Below are positions 1 to 8,131 of a stretch of DNA of 57,791 bases, one piece after another. The position numbers were made by a program, and so were the translations under genes. The notes under the pieces were generated by a model, which saw nothing but the letters and a program-made list of their open reading frames with translations, was not told where the DNA came from and ran no database searches. The stretch comes from Lachnospiraceae bacterium (GTDB taxonomy: Bacteria; Bacillota; Clostridia; Lachnospirales; Lachnospiraceae), in NCBI GenBank assembly GCA_017453865.1, contig JAFTEC010000083.1, positions 1 through 57,791 on the forward strand, read 5' to 3'. The stretch's first letter is position 1; every line of letters begins with the position of its first letter.

Positions 1-409
<409 letters not shown>

Positions 410-413
410 TTAT

Positions 414-1070
414 TCACTTCGCGACTCCCACCATCGAATGGCGGACGACGCTGTCGTTATACATATAGCCCTTCTGAAGCTCCTGCGCTATGATGCCGCT
501 GTCATATTCCTCACTGTCGACCTGCATCACCGCGTTGTGGAATTCGGGGTTGAATTCCTGACCCACTGCCTCTATGGGCTTAACTCCTATCTTATCAAGC
601 TCATCCATAAGCTGCTTATAGACCTTCTTCATACCATCCATAAAGGGGTCCGCGTTTTCTTCGCCCTCACCGCTGTCCGGCGCCATATCAAGGGCTCTTT
701 CAAAATTGTCGATAACCGGCAGTACCTTCTCTATAACGGACTTCGCACCGGTCTCAAACATCTGGTCCTTTTCCTTGTCGGAGCGCTTGCGGAAGTTCTC
801 GAATTCCGCCATAAGCCTCAGATTCTTATCGTTTAATTCCTCTATTTTCTCATCCCGTGGATCCTTCTTTTCCTCCGGAGCACTGTCCTCTGCTGCTTCT
901 CCAGCCACAGCCTCTGCCTCAGGCTTTTCCGCTCCCGCTTCCCCTCCGGCTTCGTCCGTCCCTTCGGTATTCTCTTCTTCGGGGGACAGGTCGATATTTT
1001 CCTTAAGATCTTCTTTATTTTCAGCTGAAGGCTTTTCCGTCTTCACTTCCTGGTTCTTTTTCCTGCTCAA
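414..1070 (-). CDS. grpE: Nucleotide exchange factor GrpE
   Basis: 218 residues. GrpE releases ADP from DnaK and so resets the chaperone cycle in the cytosol. Residues 1-75 are a long acidic, Glu/Ala-rich, probably disordered tail. Residues about 75-130 form the dimerising helix (LNDKNLRLMAEFENFRKRSD). The C-terminal beta domain contains the family signature around GQEFNPEFHNAVMQV and ends GYMYNDSVVRHSMVGVAK. It sits 52 bases before dnaK and 63 bases after hrcA, in the standard heat-shock operon order. The acidic tail is longer than in E. coli GrpE, which is common in Gram-positive bacteria. Confidence 0.97.
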   Translation of the reverse strand: MSRKKNQEVKTEKPSAENKEDLKENIDLSPEEENTEGTDEAGGEAGAEKPEAEAVAGEAAEDSAPEEKKDPRDEKIEELNDKNLRLMAEFENFRKRSDKEKDQMFETGAKSVIEKVLPVIDNFERALDMAPDSGEGEENADPFMDGMKKVYKQLMDELDKIGVKPIEAVGQEFNPEFHNAVMQVDSEEYDSGIIAQELQKGYMYNDSVVRHSMVGVAK

Positions 1071-1133
1071 TTTGTTTACCTCGTTTTATTTAATATTCTT
1101 CGCTCCGCTCAGAAAGACGTGGGCTCCCCACCG

Positions 1134-2174
1134 CTACTTCTTATACAGGGTGTCCAGCTGCTCCTGCAGAGTCTCCAGGGCATGGGTGACCTTTTCATAA
1201 TCCATTCTCTTCGGGCCGATGATACTCATCATTCCCTTCATATTGTCTCCCAGCTCATACGTCGCCGTCACCACCGAGCAGTCCTTCATAGACTCAATGG
1301 GCGACTCATTTCCTATATAAACCTGTATGCCCTTCTTATCATCGCCGCCGGTTCTTTCCTTTTCCAGGGACTCACTGATAAGGTTTCCGAACTGGTTCTT
1401 CTCCTCAAAGGTACTTATTATCTCGCTTGCCTTCTGATTATCCGCAAGCTCGGGATATTTGAAGATATTATTTGCACCGCTGGTGTAGATCTCCAGATCC
1501 TCGTCGGCTCTTACCGCATCGGCAACAGCATCAATAACCTCCGCGATCACGTCTGAATGTATCCCCGCTCTTTCCTTGATAAGGGTAATCAACCCGAGAT
1601 TTATCTCCTCAAGTGAAAGGCCGTTCAGGTGGGTATTCAGGAGAAGATTCAGCTTCAGGAGAGTATCGTCATCCATCTCACCGTTAACGCTTATCATCTT
1701 GTTCTTGATGATATTGCCTTCCACCACGATGACTGCAAGTATATTCCCTTCATCCACCTTGGAAAGCTGCAGGAATTTCAGCTTGTTCCTGTGTATCTGG
1801 GGTGAAGAGATGAGAGCCGCATAATTCGTGTTGTCGGCAAGGAGTCTCGCAACCTGCTTCAAAAGCTCCGAAAGCTCACCGGCCTTTTCCACCACCATCT
1901 CGTGCATATCCGAAACTTCTTTTTCCCGGTCGGCCATCATTCTGTCCACATAGAATCTGTAGCCCTTGTCCGAGGGGATACGCCCTGAAGAGGTATGGGG
2001 CTGGATGATATAACCCATTTCCTCCAGATCCGACATCTCATTCCTTATGGTCGCGGGAGAAAGCTTGATATCAAGATACTTGGAAAGGGTCCTGCTTCCC
2101 ACCGGATCTCCCGACTCCAGATAATTCCTGATTATCGCCTCTAATATTTTGGTTTTTCTCTCATTTAATTCCAT
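1134..2174 (-). CDS. hrcA: Heat-inducible transcription repressor HrcA
   Basis: 346 residues from the chosen start. HrcA binds CIRCE operators and represses class I heat-shock genes, with GroEL sensing misfolded protein. An N-terminal winged helix (MELNERKTKILEAI, GSRTLSKYLDIKLSPATIRNEMSDLEEMGY) is followed by a GAF-like dimerisation domain and ends with the usual Leu-rich helix. A longer frame begins at 2198, but that ATG lies inside the CIRCE operator. The ATG at 2174 gives the normal HrcA N-terminus and has AAAGGG just upstream. First gene of hrcA-grpE-dnaK; it represses its own operon and probably the hsp20 gene at 34.4 kb. Confidence 0.96.
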   Translation of the reverse strand: MELNERKTKILEAIIRNYLESGDPVGSRTLSKYLDIKLSPATIRNEMSDLEEMGYIIQPHTSSGRIPSDKGYRFYVDRMMADREKEVSDMHEMVVEKAGELSELLKQVARLLADNTNYAALISSPQIHRNKLKFLQLSKVDEGNILAVIVVEGNIIKNKMISVNGEMDDDTLLKLNLLLNTHLNGLSLEEINLGLITLIKERAGIHSDVIAEVIDAVADAVRADEDLEIYTSGANNIFKYPELADNQKASEIISTFEEKNQFGNLISESLEKERTGGDDKKGIQVYIGNESPIESMKDCSVVTATYELGDNMKGMMSIIGPKRMDYEKVTHALETLQEQLDTLYKK

Positions 2175-2187
2175 ATGCCCTTTTGTG

Positions 2188-2214
2188 TTAGCACTCATTT
2201 AATTTGAGTGCTAA
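2188..2214 (-). promoter_or_regulatory. CIRCE operator upstream of hrcA
   Basis: Perfect TTAGCACTC-N9-GAGTGCTAA inverted repeat with a 9-base spacer, the HrcA binding site. It lies between the promoter and the hrcA ATG, so bound HrcA would block initiation or early elongation. A second perfect CIRCE lies at 34295-34321. Confidence 0.97.
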
Positions 2215-2228
2215 TATCTTCAGACCAT

Positions 2229-2257
2229 ACGATAACACCCCCGCCTTCGTTTGTCAA
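2229..2257 (-). promoter_or_regulatory. Sigma-A type promoter of the hrcA operon
   Basis: On the minus strand, TTGACA is followed by a 17-base spacer and TATCGT. The CIRCE element begins 15 bases downstream of the -10. The -35 matches consensus; the -10 is one or two positions off. Confidence 0.7.
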
Positions 2258-2278
2258 CAGGATTTTCACTTAAGTTTT

Positions 2279-4024
2279 TTACTTAAGTGTCCAGAGCTCG
2301 GTGTTCCAGACCTGTCTGCCCGTGCGGAGCTTATACTCACCGGCTTTTTCATATTTCAGTGAGAGATCGCTTCTGTCAAATACCTCATCGGTTCCCTCAA
2401 TATAGGAAACAAGGGAATACTCTCCCTTCCTGACCTTATCAAGGATCTTCTCCCTGAAAGCAAAATGTGAGGTAAAGATATTTTCGGCATAGGGATACTT
2501 CTCCATCTTGTCGGGGTGCCGGTGGTAGCTCTTATAAAACCTTTCGGAGACCACAAAGGGCTGCCCCGTATTGTAGATGTAGATGCCTTTCGCTATTCCG
2601 TAGTATCCGAGAAGCGGATAAAGATACATATCGCCGTCGTTTTCATTAAGTACCTTCTCGGCCTCCTCCCATTCTCTGTGATCCTCCTCCGACAAAGGGG
2701 ACACAGGCAGTCTTTCATCTGCCCTGGAAATGGGAAAGCCTATAAACATTAAAAACAACGCCGACAAAATAAGAAGCGATGTTCTTTGGTTTACGCCAAA
2801 TAAGCCCTTTACACTGAGCTCCATGCTGAATTTCTTAAATAATACCAGAGCTCCCATTATAAGGGCAGGCATAAACAATTCGAGATAGTAGGAAAGCCAG
2901 GCCCCGTCATTCTGTCCGAGATAAATAAGGCAGATCCCGGATACCGCCATATGTATGAGCATTAATAAGTCAAACTCATCAATGCCCGCATTTTTCCCGG
3001 CTTCCGTGATGGCGGAAAGACCCTTTGTCCCTGCCGCCTCTTCCGCCTTAAGCTTTTTCCATTCCCTTATAAAGGCTGCAAGGAAATAGATGCATCCCAC
3101 TGCCTCCGCAATAAAGAAGGTCAGAAAGATGCCGCCTAGGGACATGATCTGCTGGAAATTAAATTCCATTCCGCTCATCCTGACGGTTCCCCTTTTCACC
3201 GTGGACGCGATGCCCGTTCCCGGGCCCTTGGCAAAGTACAGCATATAGGTCTCAAAAAGCGGACAGGTGAGCTTCAGCAGGGCTACGGTGCCTGCGGCTA
3301 AAACCCCAAAGGAGATCAGGTATTTCAGAACACATTTTATCCCTTTAAATAAGAAGAAAAACGCAGTTGCGGTTCCTGCGATCAGGAGGAAATACTGCTT
3401 AGTAAAGAATACCGCCACCGTCAAAAGGGCGCAGAGTATCTCCTTCCCCTTGAAATCCCGAACTGTTAAAAGAAAGAGGATAAGCATCATTATGCAGAGC
3501 CCCATGCTGTCAGGATTTGCATTGACGTAGTTATAGCGCCAGTTACAGTTGATAAGGAAAATAAAGGCTGCCAGCCCCAATGTCATAGAACCGGTTTTCT
3601 TCCATACGGGGTAAAAGGCCAGTGAGGCGGAGACCAGCATAAACAAAAAGGTCATAAGATAGTGGAGAAGTATGATGTCCGGAGCCAGTCCCACCGCTTT
3701 CAGCAGTGTACCCGCACCCGCGACTGCAAGAGAGTACAGCGGCCCGTAGAGATAGATAAAGGGCGGATACTCACCGTTCAGGGCACTCAAGGCATAGGGA
3801 TTATTTCCCTTCATCAGCTCCTCTGTCATCAGCACATTGGCGCACTCCCTGTACTCATTGGGAATACTAAGGTCCGTAAAGGTATGGGAAAGGATCCCCC
3901 CAAGTATGTAAAGTGCAATAAATACAAGGGGCAGGAACATCAGGGCGATTATCTTCCCGTAAGTGCTTTTTTCTGAAAAAGAAAGCCGGATCCTTTCGAG
4001 TCCGGCCTGAACTATATTATTCAT
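2279..4024 (-). CDS. Multi-pass membrane protein, GT-C/GT87-like
   Basis: 581 residues with about ten hydrophobic segments, the first near residues 25-48. After the first segment comes a polar loop with IPNEYRECANVL and then NPYALSALNGEYPPFIYLYGPLYSLA. That NPY...PP.YLYGPLY arrangement is typical of polyprenyl-phosphate-sugar-dependent GT-C enzymes (GT39/GT87/DUF2029-like). The C-terminal roughly 130 residues form a soluble extracytoplasmic domain. The likely role is transferring a sugar to a cell-envelope glycan or protein on the outer face of the membrane; donor and acceptor cannot be told. It starts 3 bases after the stop of the Lys/Ala-rich gene, so the two are co-transcribed. No terminator is visible before hrcA. 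Confidence 0.65.
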   Translation of the reverse strand: MNNIVQAGLERIRLSFSEKSTYGKIIALMFLPLVFIALYILGGILSHTFTDLSIPNEYRECANVLMTEELMKGNNPYALSALNGEYPPFIYLYGPLYSLAVAGAGTLLKAVGLAPDIILLHYLMTFLFMLVSASLAFYPVWKKTGSMTLGLAAFIFLINCNWRYNYVNANPDSMGLCIMMLILFLLTVRDFKGKEILCALLTVAVFFTKQYFLLIAGTATAFFFLFKGIKCVLKYLISFGVLAAGTVALLKLTCPLFETYMLYFAKGPGTGIASTVKRGTVRMSGMEFNFQQIMSLGGIFLTFFIAEAVGCIYFLAAFIREWKKLKAEEAAGTKGLSAITEAGKNAGIDEFDLLMLIHMAVSGICLIYLGQNDGAWLSYYLELFMPALIMGALVLFKKFSMELSVKGLFGVNQRTSLLILSALFLMFIGFPISRADERLPVSPLSEEDHREWEEAEKVLNENDGDMYLYPLLGYYGIAKGIYIYNTGQPFVVSERFYKSYHRHPDKMEKYPYAENIFTSHFAFREKILDKVRKGEYSLVSYIEGTDEVFDRSDLSLKYEKAGEYKLRTGRQVWNTELWTLK

Positions 4025-4027
4025 ATA

Positions 4028-4564
4028 TCAGATGGCAAAGCTTCCTGTATCTTCACCGTTGTTGACTGCGAAGTACACAGCTGAATCCTCCGGTTTGATA
4101 TAGAAGGTAACTTCCTTAACGTCAGAAGCCTTCCTGCCGTAGTCCTTTGTCCAGACATCGCTGAATCTTTCTCTGATCTGATCGGTGCTTACCTCACGGC
4201 CTCTGAACTGAACCACCATATTCTCGCTTACGCTTGCTGCCGCTTTCTTTGCGGGAGCCTTATTTGCAGAAGGCTTCTTTGCAGCAGTGGTCTTCTTCGC
4301 TGTCGTCTTCTTTGCCGTAGTCTTCTTTGCTGCGGTCTTCTTTTCTGCAGCCGCGGTCTTCTTCGCAGCAGCCTTTTCCGTGCTCTCCGTCTTCTTTGCA
4401 GCAGTGGTCTTCCTTGCTGTGGTCTTCTTTGCTGCAGGCTTCTTCTCCGCTGCCTTAGGTGCCTCAGCCTTCTCTTCTTTCTTTACCTCTGCTGCAGGTG
4501 CTGACTTCACCTCTTCCTTTACATCGGTGGTTGCAGCCGCAATAGCTCTTTTCTGTATTGCCAT
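4028..4564 (-). CDS. Lys/Ala-rich DUF6465-like protein
   Basis: 178 residues in two parts. Residues 1-110 are low-complexity Lys/Ala/Thr with repeated AAKKTTA units, resembling eukaryotic H1 tails and bacterial histone-H1-like proteins. Residues 112-178 form a small folded domain (ENMVVQFRGREVST, FSDVWTKDYGRKASDVKEVTFYIKPEDSAVYFAVN, ending GSFAI). I associate that C-terminal domain with the DUF6465 family of Lachnospiraceae, from memory. The basic tail suggests nucleic-acid binding, which is inference only. A GGAGGG ribosome-binding site precedes the ATG. First gene of a two-gene unit with the GT-C-like protein. Confidence 0.7.
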   Translation of the reverse strand: MAIQKRAIAAATTDVKEEVKSAPAAEVKKEEKAEAPKAAEKKPAAKKTTARKTTAAKKTESTEKAAAKKTAAAEKKTAAKKTTAKKTTAKKTTAAKKPSANKAPAKKAAASVSENMVVQFRGREVSTDQIRERFSDVWTKDYGRKASDVKEVTFYIKPEDSAVYFAVNNGEDTGSFAI

Positions 4565-4864
4565 TTTTCATTCCCTCCAGATAGAATTTAGCGATCCGGA
4601 ATCCCCCGATCCCGGATATTTCTATAACAAAAATCCTCTAATAACCGATAATATCCCTAATTTTCGGCTATGTCAACGGTTTATATAAGATTCTTTGCTT
4701 CGCATTATCCTTGAAAGTCTCTTTGTTCACAAGGTGTTAACAAACTATTTGAAAAAACTTCATTCACAAATTGAATTTTGTACACAAGATTTGGGTATAC
4801 TCATAGTATCAAAAAACGACAGCTTCCATAGTAGTTAATACTATATTAAAACTTTTTCATAATA
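4565..4864. other. Divergent intergenic region
   Basis: About 350 bases separate the two divergent start codons (4564 and 4916). The DNA is AT-rich, with a possible -10 (TATACT near 4795) but no convincing paired -35. I see no RNA gene or ORF here. Confidence 0.5.
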
Positions 4865-4889
4865 ATGCCAGGTGCCCGGCACCTGGCAT
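4865..4889. repeat. Perfect 11-bp inverted repeat
   Basis: ATGCCAGGTGC, loop CCG, GCACCTGGCAT: an 11-bp perfect stem with a 3-base loop, 27 bases before the preferred GNAT start. As RNA it would form a very stable hairpin in the leader. No T-tract follows, so it is not a classical terminator. Confidence 0.85.
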
Positions 4890-4915
4890 CCTCCCTTTTA
4901 AAGACAGTTTTATAT

Positions 4916-5794
4916 ATGAAGGATCTTAAATACTGTTTTTTCTCCATACGTGATACCGGTGCCCCCTGGCTTGATGAGCTTATGGCTGAGCTAGATAAGG
5001 AGGGTGTCCGGCTTTTTTCACTCGAACCCGGAAGGAAGATCCCTGAAGGCAGTATTCCGGAGGGTTCCTTTACCGTCACGGATAATGAAACCGGCGTTGA
5101 ATTTGCGCGTTTTCACGATACGGGCTATGTACTCTATAAAAAGCCGGAGACCACTCCCTGCCGGACCTTTCCCTCCTCAGCTTCCGAAATCTACTCCGGC
5201 GCCCAGTGCATAATCGAGGGCTTCGATGAGATCACCCCCGATTTTCTTGAGAAAATGTATCAGAGAAAGCGGGGCATTCCCTGGACCATAGCGGAAACCG
5301 GACGCACCATCCTAAGAGAGCTTACACTTAGCGATATCGACCATCTGTTTAAGCTTTATGAGGATCCCGAGATACAGCGCTTTATCCCGCCCCTTATGCC
5401 CACAAAAGAGGAAGAGACTGAATTCCAGAGGGCCTACATTGAAAAGATGTACGGCTTCTTCGGTTACGGCTTCTGGAATATCATTGACAGAGAGAGCGGC
5501 AGGCTGATAGGAAGAGCCGGTATAAGTAACCGCAGGGGCTTCGATATCCCGGAGCTCGGCTACCTTCTGGATAAAGAGCATAGAGGAAGGGGCATAGCCT
5601 ATGAGGTCTGCTGTGCAGTTATTTCCTACGGGGAAAGCATACTCGGAATAAAGGAGCTCAATGCCTTTATACAGAAAGAAAATCTCCCCTCCATCCGGCT
5701 CGCCGAAAGAATCGGCTTTTCGGATACAGGGGAGAGTGTTTCAGGTGTCAACGGTCAGATGCTGAGGAAATATCATCTAAAGATCCTTCGCTGA
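4916..5794 (+). CDS. GNAT-family N-acetyltransferase with extra N-terminal domain
   Basis: 292 residues from the ATG at 4916. An in-frame ATG at 4865 lies inside a perfect hairpin and is unlikely to be used. The C-terminal 170 residues are a RimJ/RimL-like GNAT domain: RELTLSDIDHLFKLYEDPEI, then GFWNIID.ESGRLIGRAGI, the acetyl-CoA loop region LDKEHRGRGIAYEVC and ENLPSIRLAERIGF. The first about 120 residues are not recognised. Substrate unknown. The stop TGA belongs to a copy of the GATCCTTCGCTGA repeat start and lies only 3 bases from the convergent fba stop, leaving no room for a terminator between them. Confidence 0.85.
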   Translation: MKDLKYCFFSIRDTGAPWLDELMAELDKEGVRLFSLEPGRKIPEGSIPEGSFTVTDNETGVEFARFHDTGYVLYKKPETTPCRTFPSSASEIYSGAQCIIEGFDEITPDFLEKMYQRKRGIPWTIAETGRTILRELTLSDIDHLFKLYEDPEIQRFIPPLMPTKEEETEFQRAYIEKMYGFFGYGFWNIIDRESGRLIGRAGISNRRGFDIPELGYLLDKEHRGRGIAYEVCCAVISYGESILGIKELNAFIQKENLPSIRLAERIGFSDTGESVSGVNGQMLRKYHLKILR

Positions 5795-5797
5795 TCA

Positions 5798-6739
5798 TCA
5801 CGCCTTGTTGTCTGAACCGAGAACATTGATTATCTTGTTGTGAACGATATCCTTCACGTACTGGCGGCCGTCAGCAATGTACTGTCTGGGATCAAAGTGA
5901 TCGGGATGTGCTGCCATATGCTCACGGATACCTGCGGTCATTCCGAGACGAAGATCAGAGTCGATATTGATCTTGCATACAGATCTCTTTGCAGCCTCAC
6001 GCAGCTGATCCTCGGGGATACCGATGGCATCCTTCAGAGCTCCGCCGTTGCTGTTTATGATCTTCACGTATTCCTGGGGAACGGATGAAGAACCGTGGAG
6101 CACGATGGGGAAGCCGGGAAGTCTCTTGGAGATCTCCTCAAGGATATCCAGACGGATGTGGGGATCCGTGCCGGGCTTAAACTTATATGCGCCGTGGCTG
6201 GTTCCGATGGCGATAGCAAGGGAATCAACACCTGTGCGCTCTACAAACTCAACTACCTGATCGGGATTCGTGTACTGTGCGGTCTCTGCAGCAACGTTCA
6301 CATCATCCTCAACTCCTGCAAGGGTTCCGAGCTCTGCTTCCACAACAACGCCCTTGTCATGCGCATACTCAGCAACCTTCTTTGATATTTCCACATTCTC
6401 ATCAAAAGGCTTTGATGATGCATCGATCATAACGGAGGTGAATCCGTTATCAACACAGTCCTTACATACATCAAAATCCGCACCATGGTCAAGGTGAAGA
6501 GCAATGGGGATCTCATCCTTTGTTGCGTCCACTGCAGCTTCAACAAGATGCTTCAGATAAGCAGACTGTGCATACTTTCTGGCACCTGCGGATGCCTGCA
6601 GGATAACGGGTGAATGAAGCTCCCATGCAGCCTCGGTGATACCCTGGACTATCTCCATATTGTTTACGTTGAAGGCACCGATGGCATATCCTCCGCTGTA
6701 GGCCTTTTTGAACATCTCGGTAGTTGTAACTAATGGCAT
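5798..6739 (-). CDS. fba: Class II fructose-1,6-bisphosphate aldolase
   Basis: 313 residues, full length. Cleaves fructose-1,6-bisphosphate to dihydroxyacetone phosphate and glyceraldehyde-3-phosphate in cytosolic glycolysis, using a divalent metal. The opening MPLVTTTEMFKKAYSGGYAIGAFNVNNMEIVQG, the zinc-binding LHLDHGADF, the VEAELGTLAGVEDDV region, AIGTSHGAYKF and VLHGSSSVP are all class II aldolase landmarks. The gene stands alone after a 217-base gap holding three hairpins, so it probably has its own promoter. The 3' end nearly abuts the convergent GNAT gene. Confidence 0.97.
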   Translation of the reverse strand: MPLVTTTEMFKKAYSGGYAIGAFNVNNMEIVQGITEAAWELHSPVILQASAGARKYAQSAYLKHLVEAAVDATKDEIPIALHLDHGADFDVCKDCVDNGFTSVMIDASSKPFDENVEISKKVAEYAHDKGVVVEAELGTLAGVEDDVNVAAETAQYTNPDQVVEFVERTGVDSLAIAIGTSHGAYKFKPGTDPHIRLDILEEISKRLPGFPIVLHGSSSVPQEYVKIINSNGGALKDAIGIPEDQLREAAKRSVCKINIDSDLRLGMTAGIREHMAAHPDHFDPRQYIADGRQYVKDIVHNKIINVLGSDNKA

Positions 6740-6821
6740 ATCATTTCCATCCTTTCTTAATGATTATTATTATATATGAACACCGCAAGATTAACGGTGA
6801 GCCTATACTATTATGTATGAC

Positions 6822-6856
6822 TTCCTGCGGACAAAATCGGTGATTGTCCGCAGGAA
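6822..6856. terminator. 13-bp hairpin upstream of fba
   Basis: TTCCTGCGGACAA / TTGTCCGCAGGAA with a 9-base loop, followed directly by a smaller TCCGGC-TTC-GCCGGA hairpin (6857-6871). It lies between the lipid kinase stop and fba start. No T-tract in either direction, so termination is possible but not certain. Confidence 0.5.
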
Positions 6857-6907
6857 TCCGGCTTCGCCGGACACGCCGACCGGCAAGCCGCTCGGCTGGT
6901 CAATTAC

Positions 6908-6939
6908 GATTCTTGTTTTTCCGATGAAAAACAAGAATC
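6908..6939 (-). terminator. 14-bp hairpin downstream of lipid kinase
   Basis: GATTCTTGTTTTTC, loop CGAT, GAAAAACAAGAATC: a perfect 14-bp stem, 18 bases past the lipid kinase stop. The T-rich arm lies within the stem. Probable terminator of the murB-rapZ-whiA unit. Confidence 0.55.
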
Positions 6940-6956
6940 TATAAGATCCGATCTTC

Positions 6957-7868
6957 CTACCCGAGCAACAGGGCGCCGGCAGGAACCATTATGCCGAGAG
7001 ACCTCCGGCAATTCCGGACATTGACCTCCGTTAAGCTTCCCCCGAACTCACCGTCAAGTGTCCATGCCACCGGCTCGTCACTCTTGAAGCTTATCTCACC
7101 GGTCTTGAAATAGCTTACGAGATCGTTGGAGCTGCCGTTCATCACGGCTCCCGCTACCTCTCCCAGCTCCACCGGATCCTCGGGCTTCTTTATAAGAGCA
7201 ACCTCGAAGAGCCCGTCATCCAGTATCACATTCTTCCTTCCAGGGCTCTTAAAGCCTCCAATGGAAACGGAATTACTTATCATTCCGTAAACATACTCAT
7301 TTTCCTCGGTGATGCCGTCGTGCTCCACCTTTATACGGAAGGACTTAATGGGTCCGCCTATTCTGGACATAGCCTCCATGATATAGGCTAAATGCCCAAA
7401 GGTGTTCTTCAGATCCTGCTCGGTTCCGTAGGAGATATCCGTGAACATTCCGAAGGCCGCAACATACACGAAGTTCTTGTCATTAAAGGAGCCTGTGTCG
7501 CATTTGAACTCCACACCCCCTGTCACAACCTCCGCAGCCTTCCGCATATCCCTGGGGATACCTAAGGTTATGGCAAAATCATTGGTACTTCCTGCGGGAA
7601 CGTATCCGATGGGGATCCTTTTTTCCCGCTGCATCATCCCCGCCACCACTTCATCAAGGGTGCCGTCCCCACCGGAGCATACCAGCAGGTCGTAGCCGTC
7701 CTTCATTTCCACGGCTGCACGGGACGCATCCCCTCTCTCCTGGGTGGGGTAAACCGTAACCTCGAAGCCCGCCTTAACGAAAATATCAATGATATCCAGA
7801 AGGTTACTGCGGATCCTCTCCATTCCGGCATGTGGATTGTAGATGAAATAAATTCTCTTTTGCATCAA
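6957..7868 (-). CDS. Diacylglycerol/lipid kinase family protein (YegS/BmrU-like)
   Basis: 303 residues. The DAGK catalytic domain begins RIYFIYNPHAG and includes the nucleotide-binding CSGGDGTLDEVVAG followed by VPAGSTNDFA, the hallmark of DagK/YegS/BmrU kinases. The C-terminal beta domain contains DDGLFEVALIKKP. Likely phosphorylates diacylglycerol or a related lipid at the membrane; exact substrate unknown. The start overlaps the stop of the HPr-like gene by 4 bases (ATGA), so the two are translationally coupled. Last gene of the hprK-to-lipid-kinase block. Confidence 0.9.
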   Translation of the reverse strand: MMQKRIYFIYNPHAGMERIRSNLLDIIDIFVKAGFEVTVYPTQERGDASRAAVEMKDGYDLLVCSGGDGTLDEVVAGMMQREKRIPIGYVPAGSTNDFAITLGIPRDMRKAAEVVTGGVEFKCDTGSFNDKNFVYVAAFGMFTDISYGTEQDLKNTFGHLAYIMEAMSRIGGPIKSFRIKVEHDGITEENEYVYGMISNSVSIGGFKSPGRKNVILDDGLFEVALIKKPEDPVELGEVAGAVMNGSSNDLVSYFKTGEISFKSDEPVAWTLDGEFGGSLTEVNVRNCRRSLGIMVPAGALLLG

Positions 7869-8131
7869 CCCGCGGCGAGCTCGCCCCTCAGATATCTGCA
7901 GATCTCACCGGCGGCATTTTCTTCATCACTGCCCTCGGTAACCACATCAACCCTGTCTCCGTTCTTCAGGGCAAGGGTCATCATTCCCATAATACTTTTG
8001 GCATTCACATGCTTTTCATCATACTCGATATAAACAGTAGCCTCGTACTGGCTTGCTGTCTGAACAAGCATCGCTATAGGTCTGGTATCCGTTCCTCCCT
8101 GCATTGATACCTCAACTGTTTTCCTGGTCAT
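7865..8131 (-). CDS. HPr/Crh-like protein lacking the active-site His
   Basis: 88 residues, normal HPr length and fold. The site that is GLHARPA in HPr reads GTDTRPI, so the PEP-dependent phosphorylation site His15 is replaced by Asp. The regulatory serine segment is kept (NAKSIMGMMTLAL, equivalent to Ser46). This matches Crh of Bacillus, which has Gln there and works only through HprK-dependent Ser46 phosphorylation in catabolite repression. hprK lies five genes upstream in the same block, and rapZ-whiA-HPr-like matches yvcJ-yvcL-crh apart from yvcK. An AAGGAGGA site lies 7 bases before the ATG, which is inside whiA (20-base overlap). It cannot be a PTS phosphocarrier; a regulatory role is inference. 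Confidence 0.85.
   Translation of the reverse strand: MTRKTVEVSMQGGTDTRPIAMLVQTASQYEATVYIEYDEKHVNAKSIMGMMTLALKNGDRVDVVTEGSDEENAAGEICRYLRGELAAG

Noticed and set aside
1083-1132. Further copy of the intergenic repeat between grpE and hrcA
   Set aside because: Only TTCGCTCCGCTCAG is shared; too short to call.
2175-2198. Longer HrcA start at 2198
   Set aside because: It lies inside the CIRCE operator and gives residues not found in HrcA; 2174 fits better.
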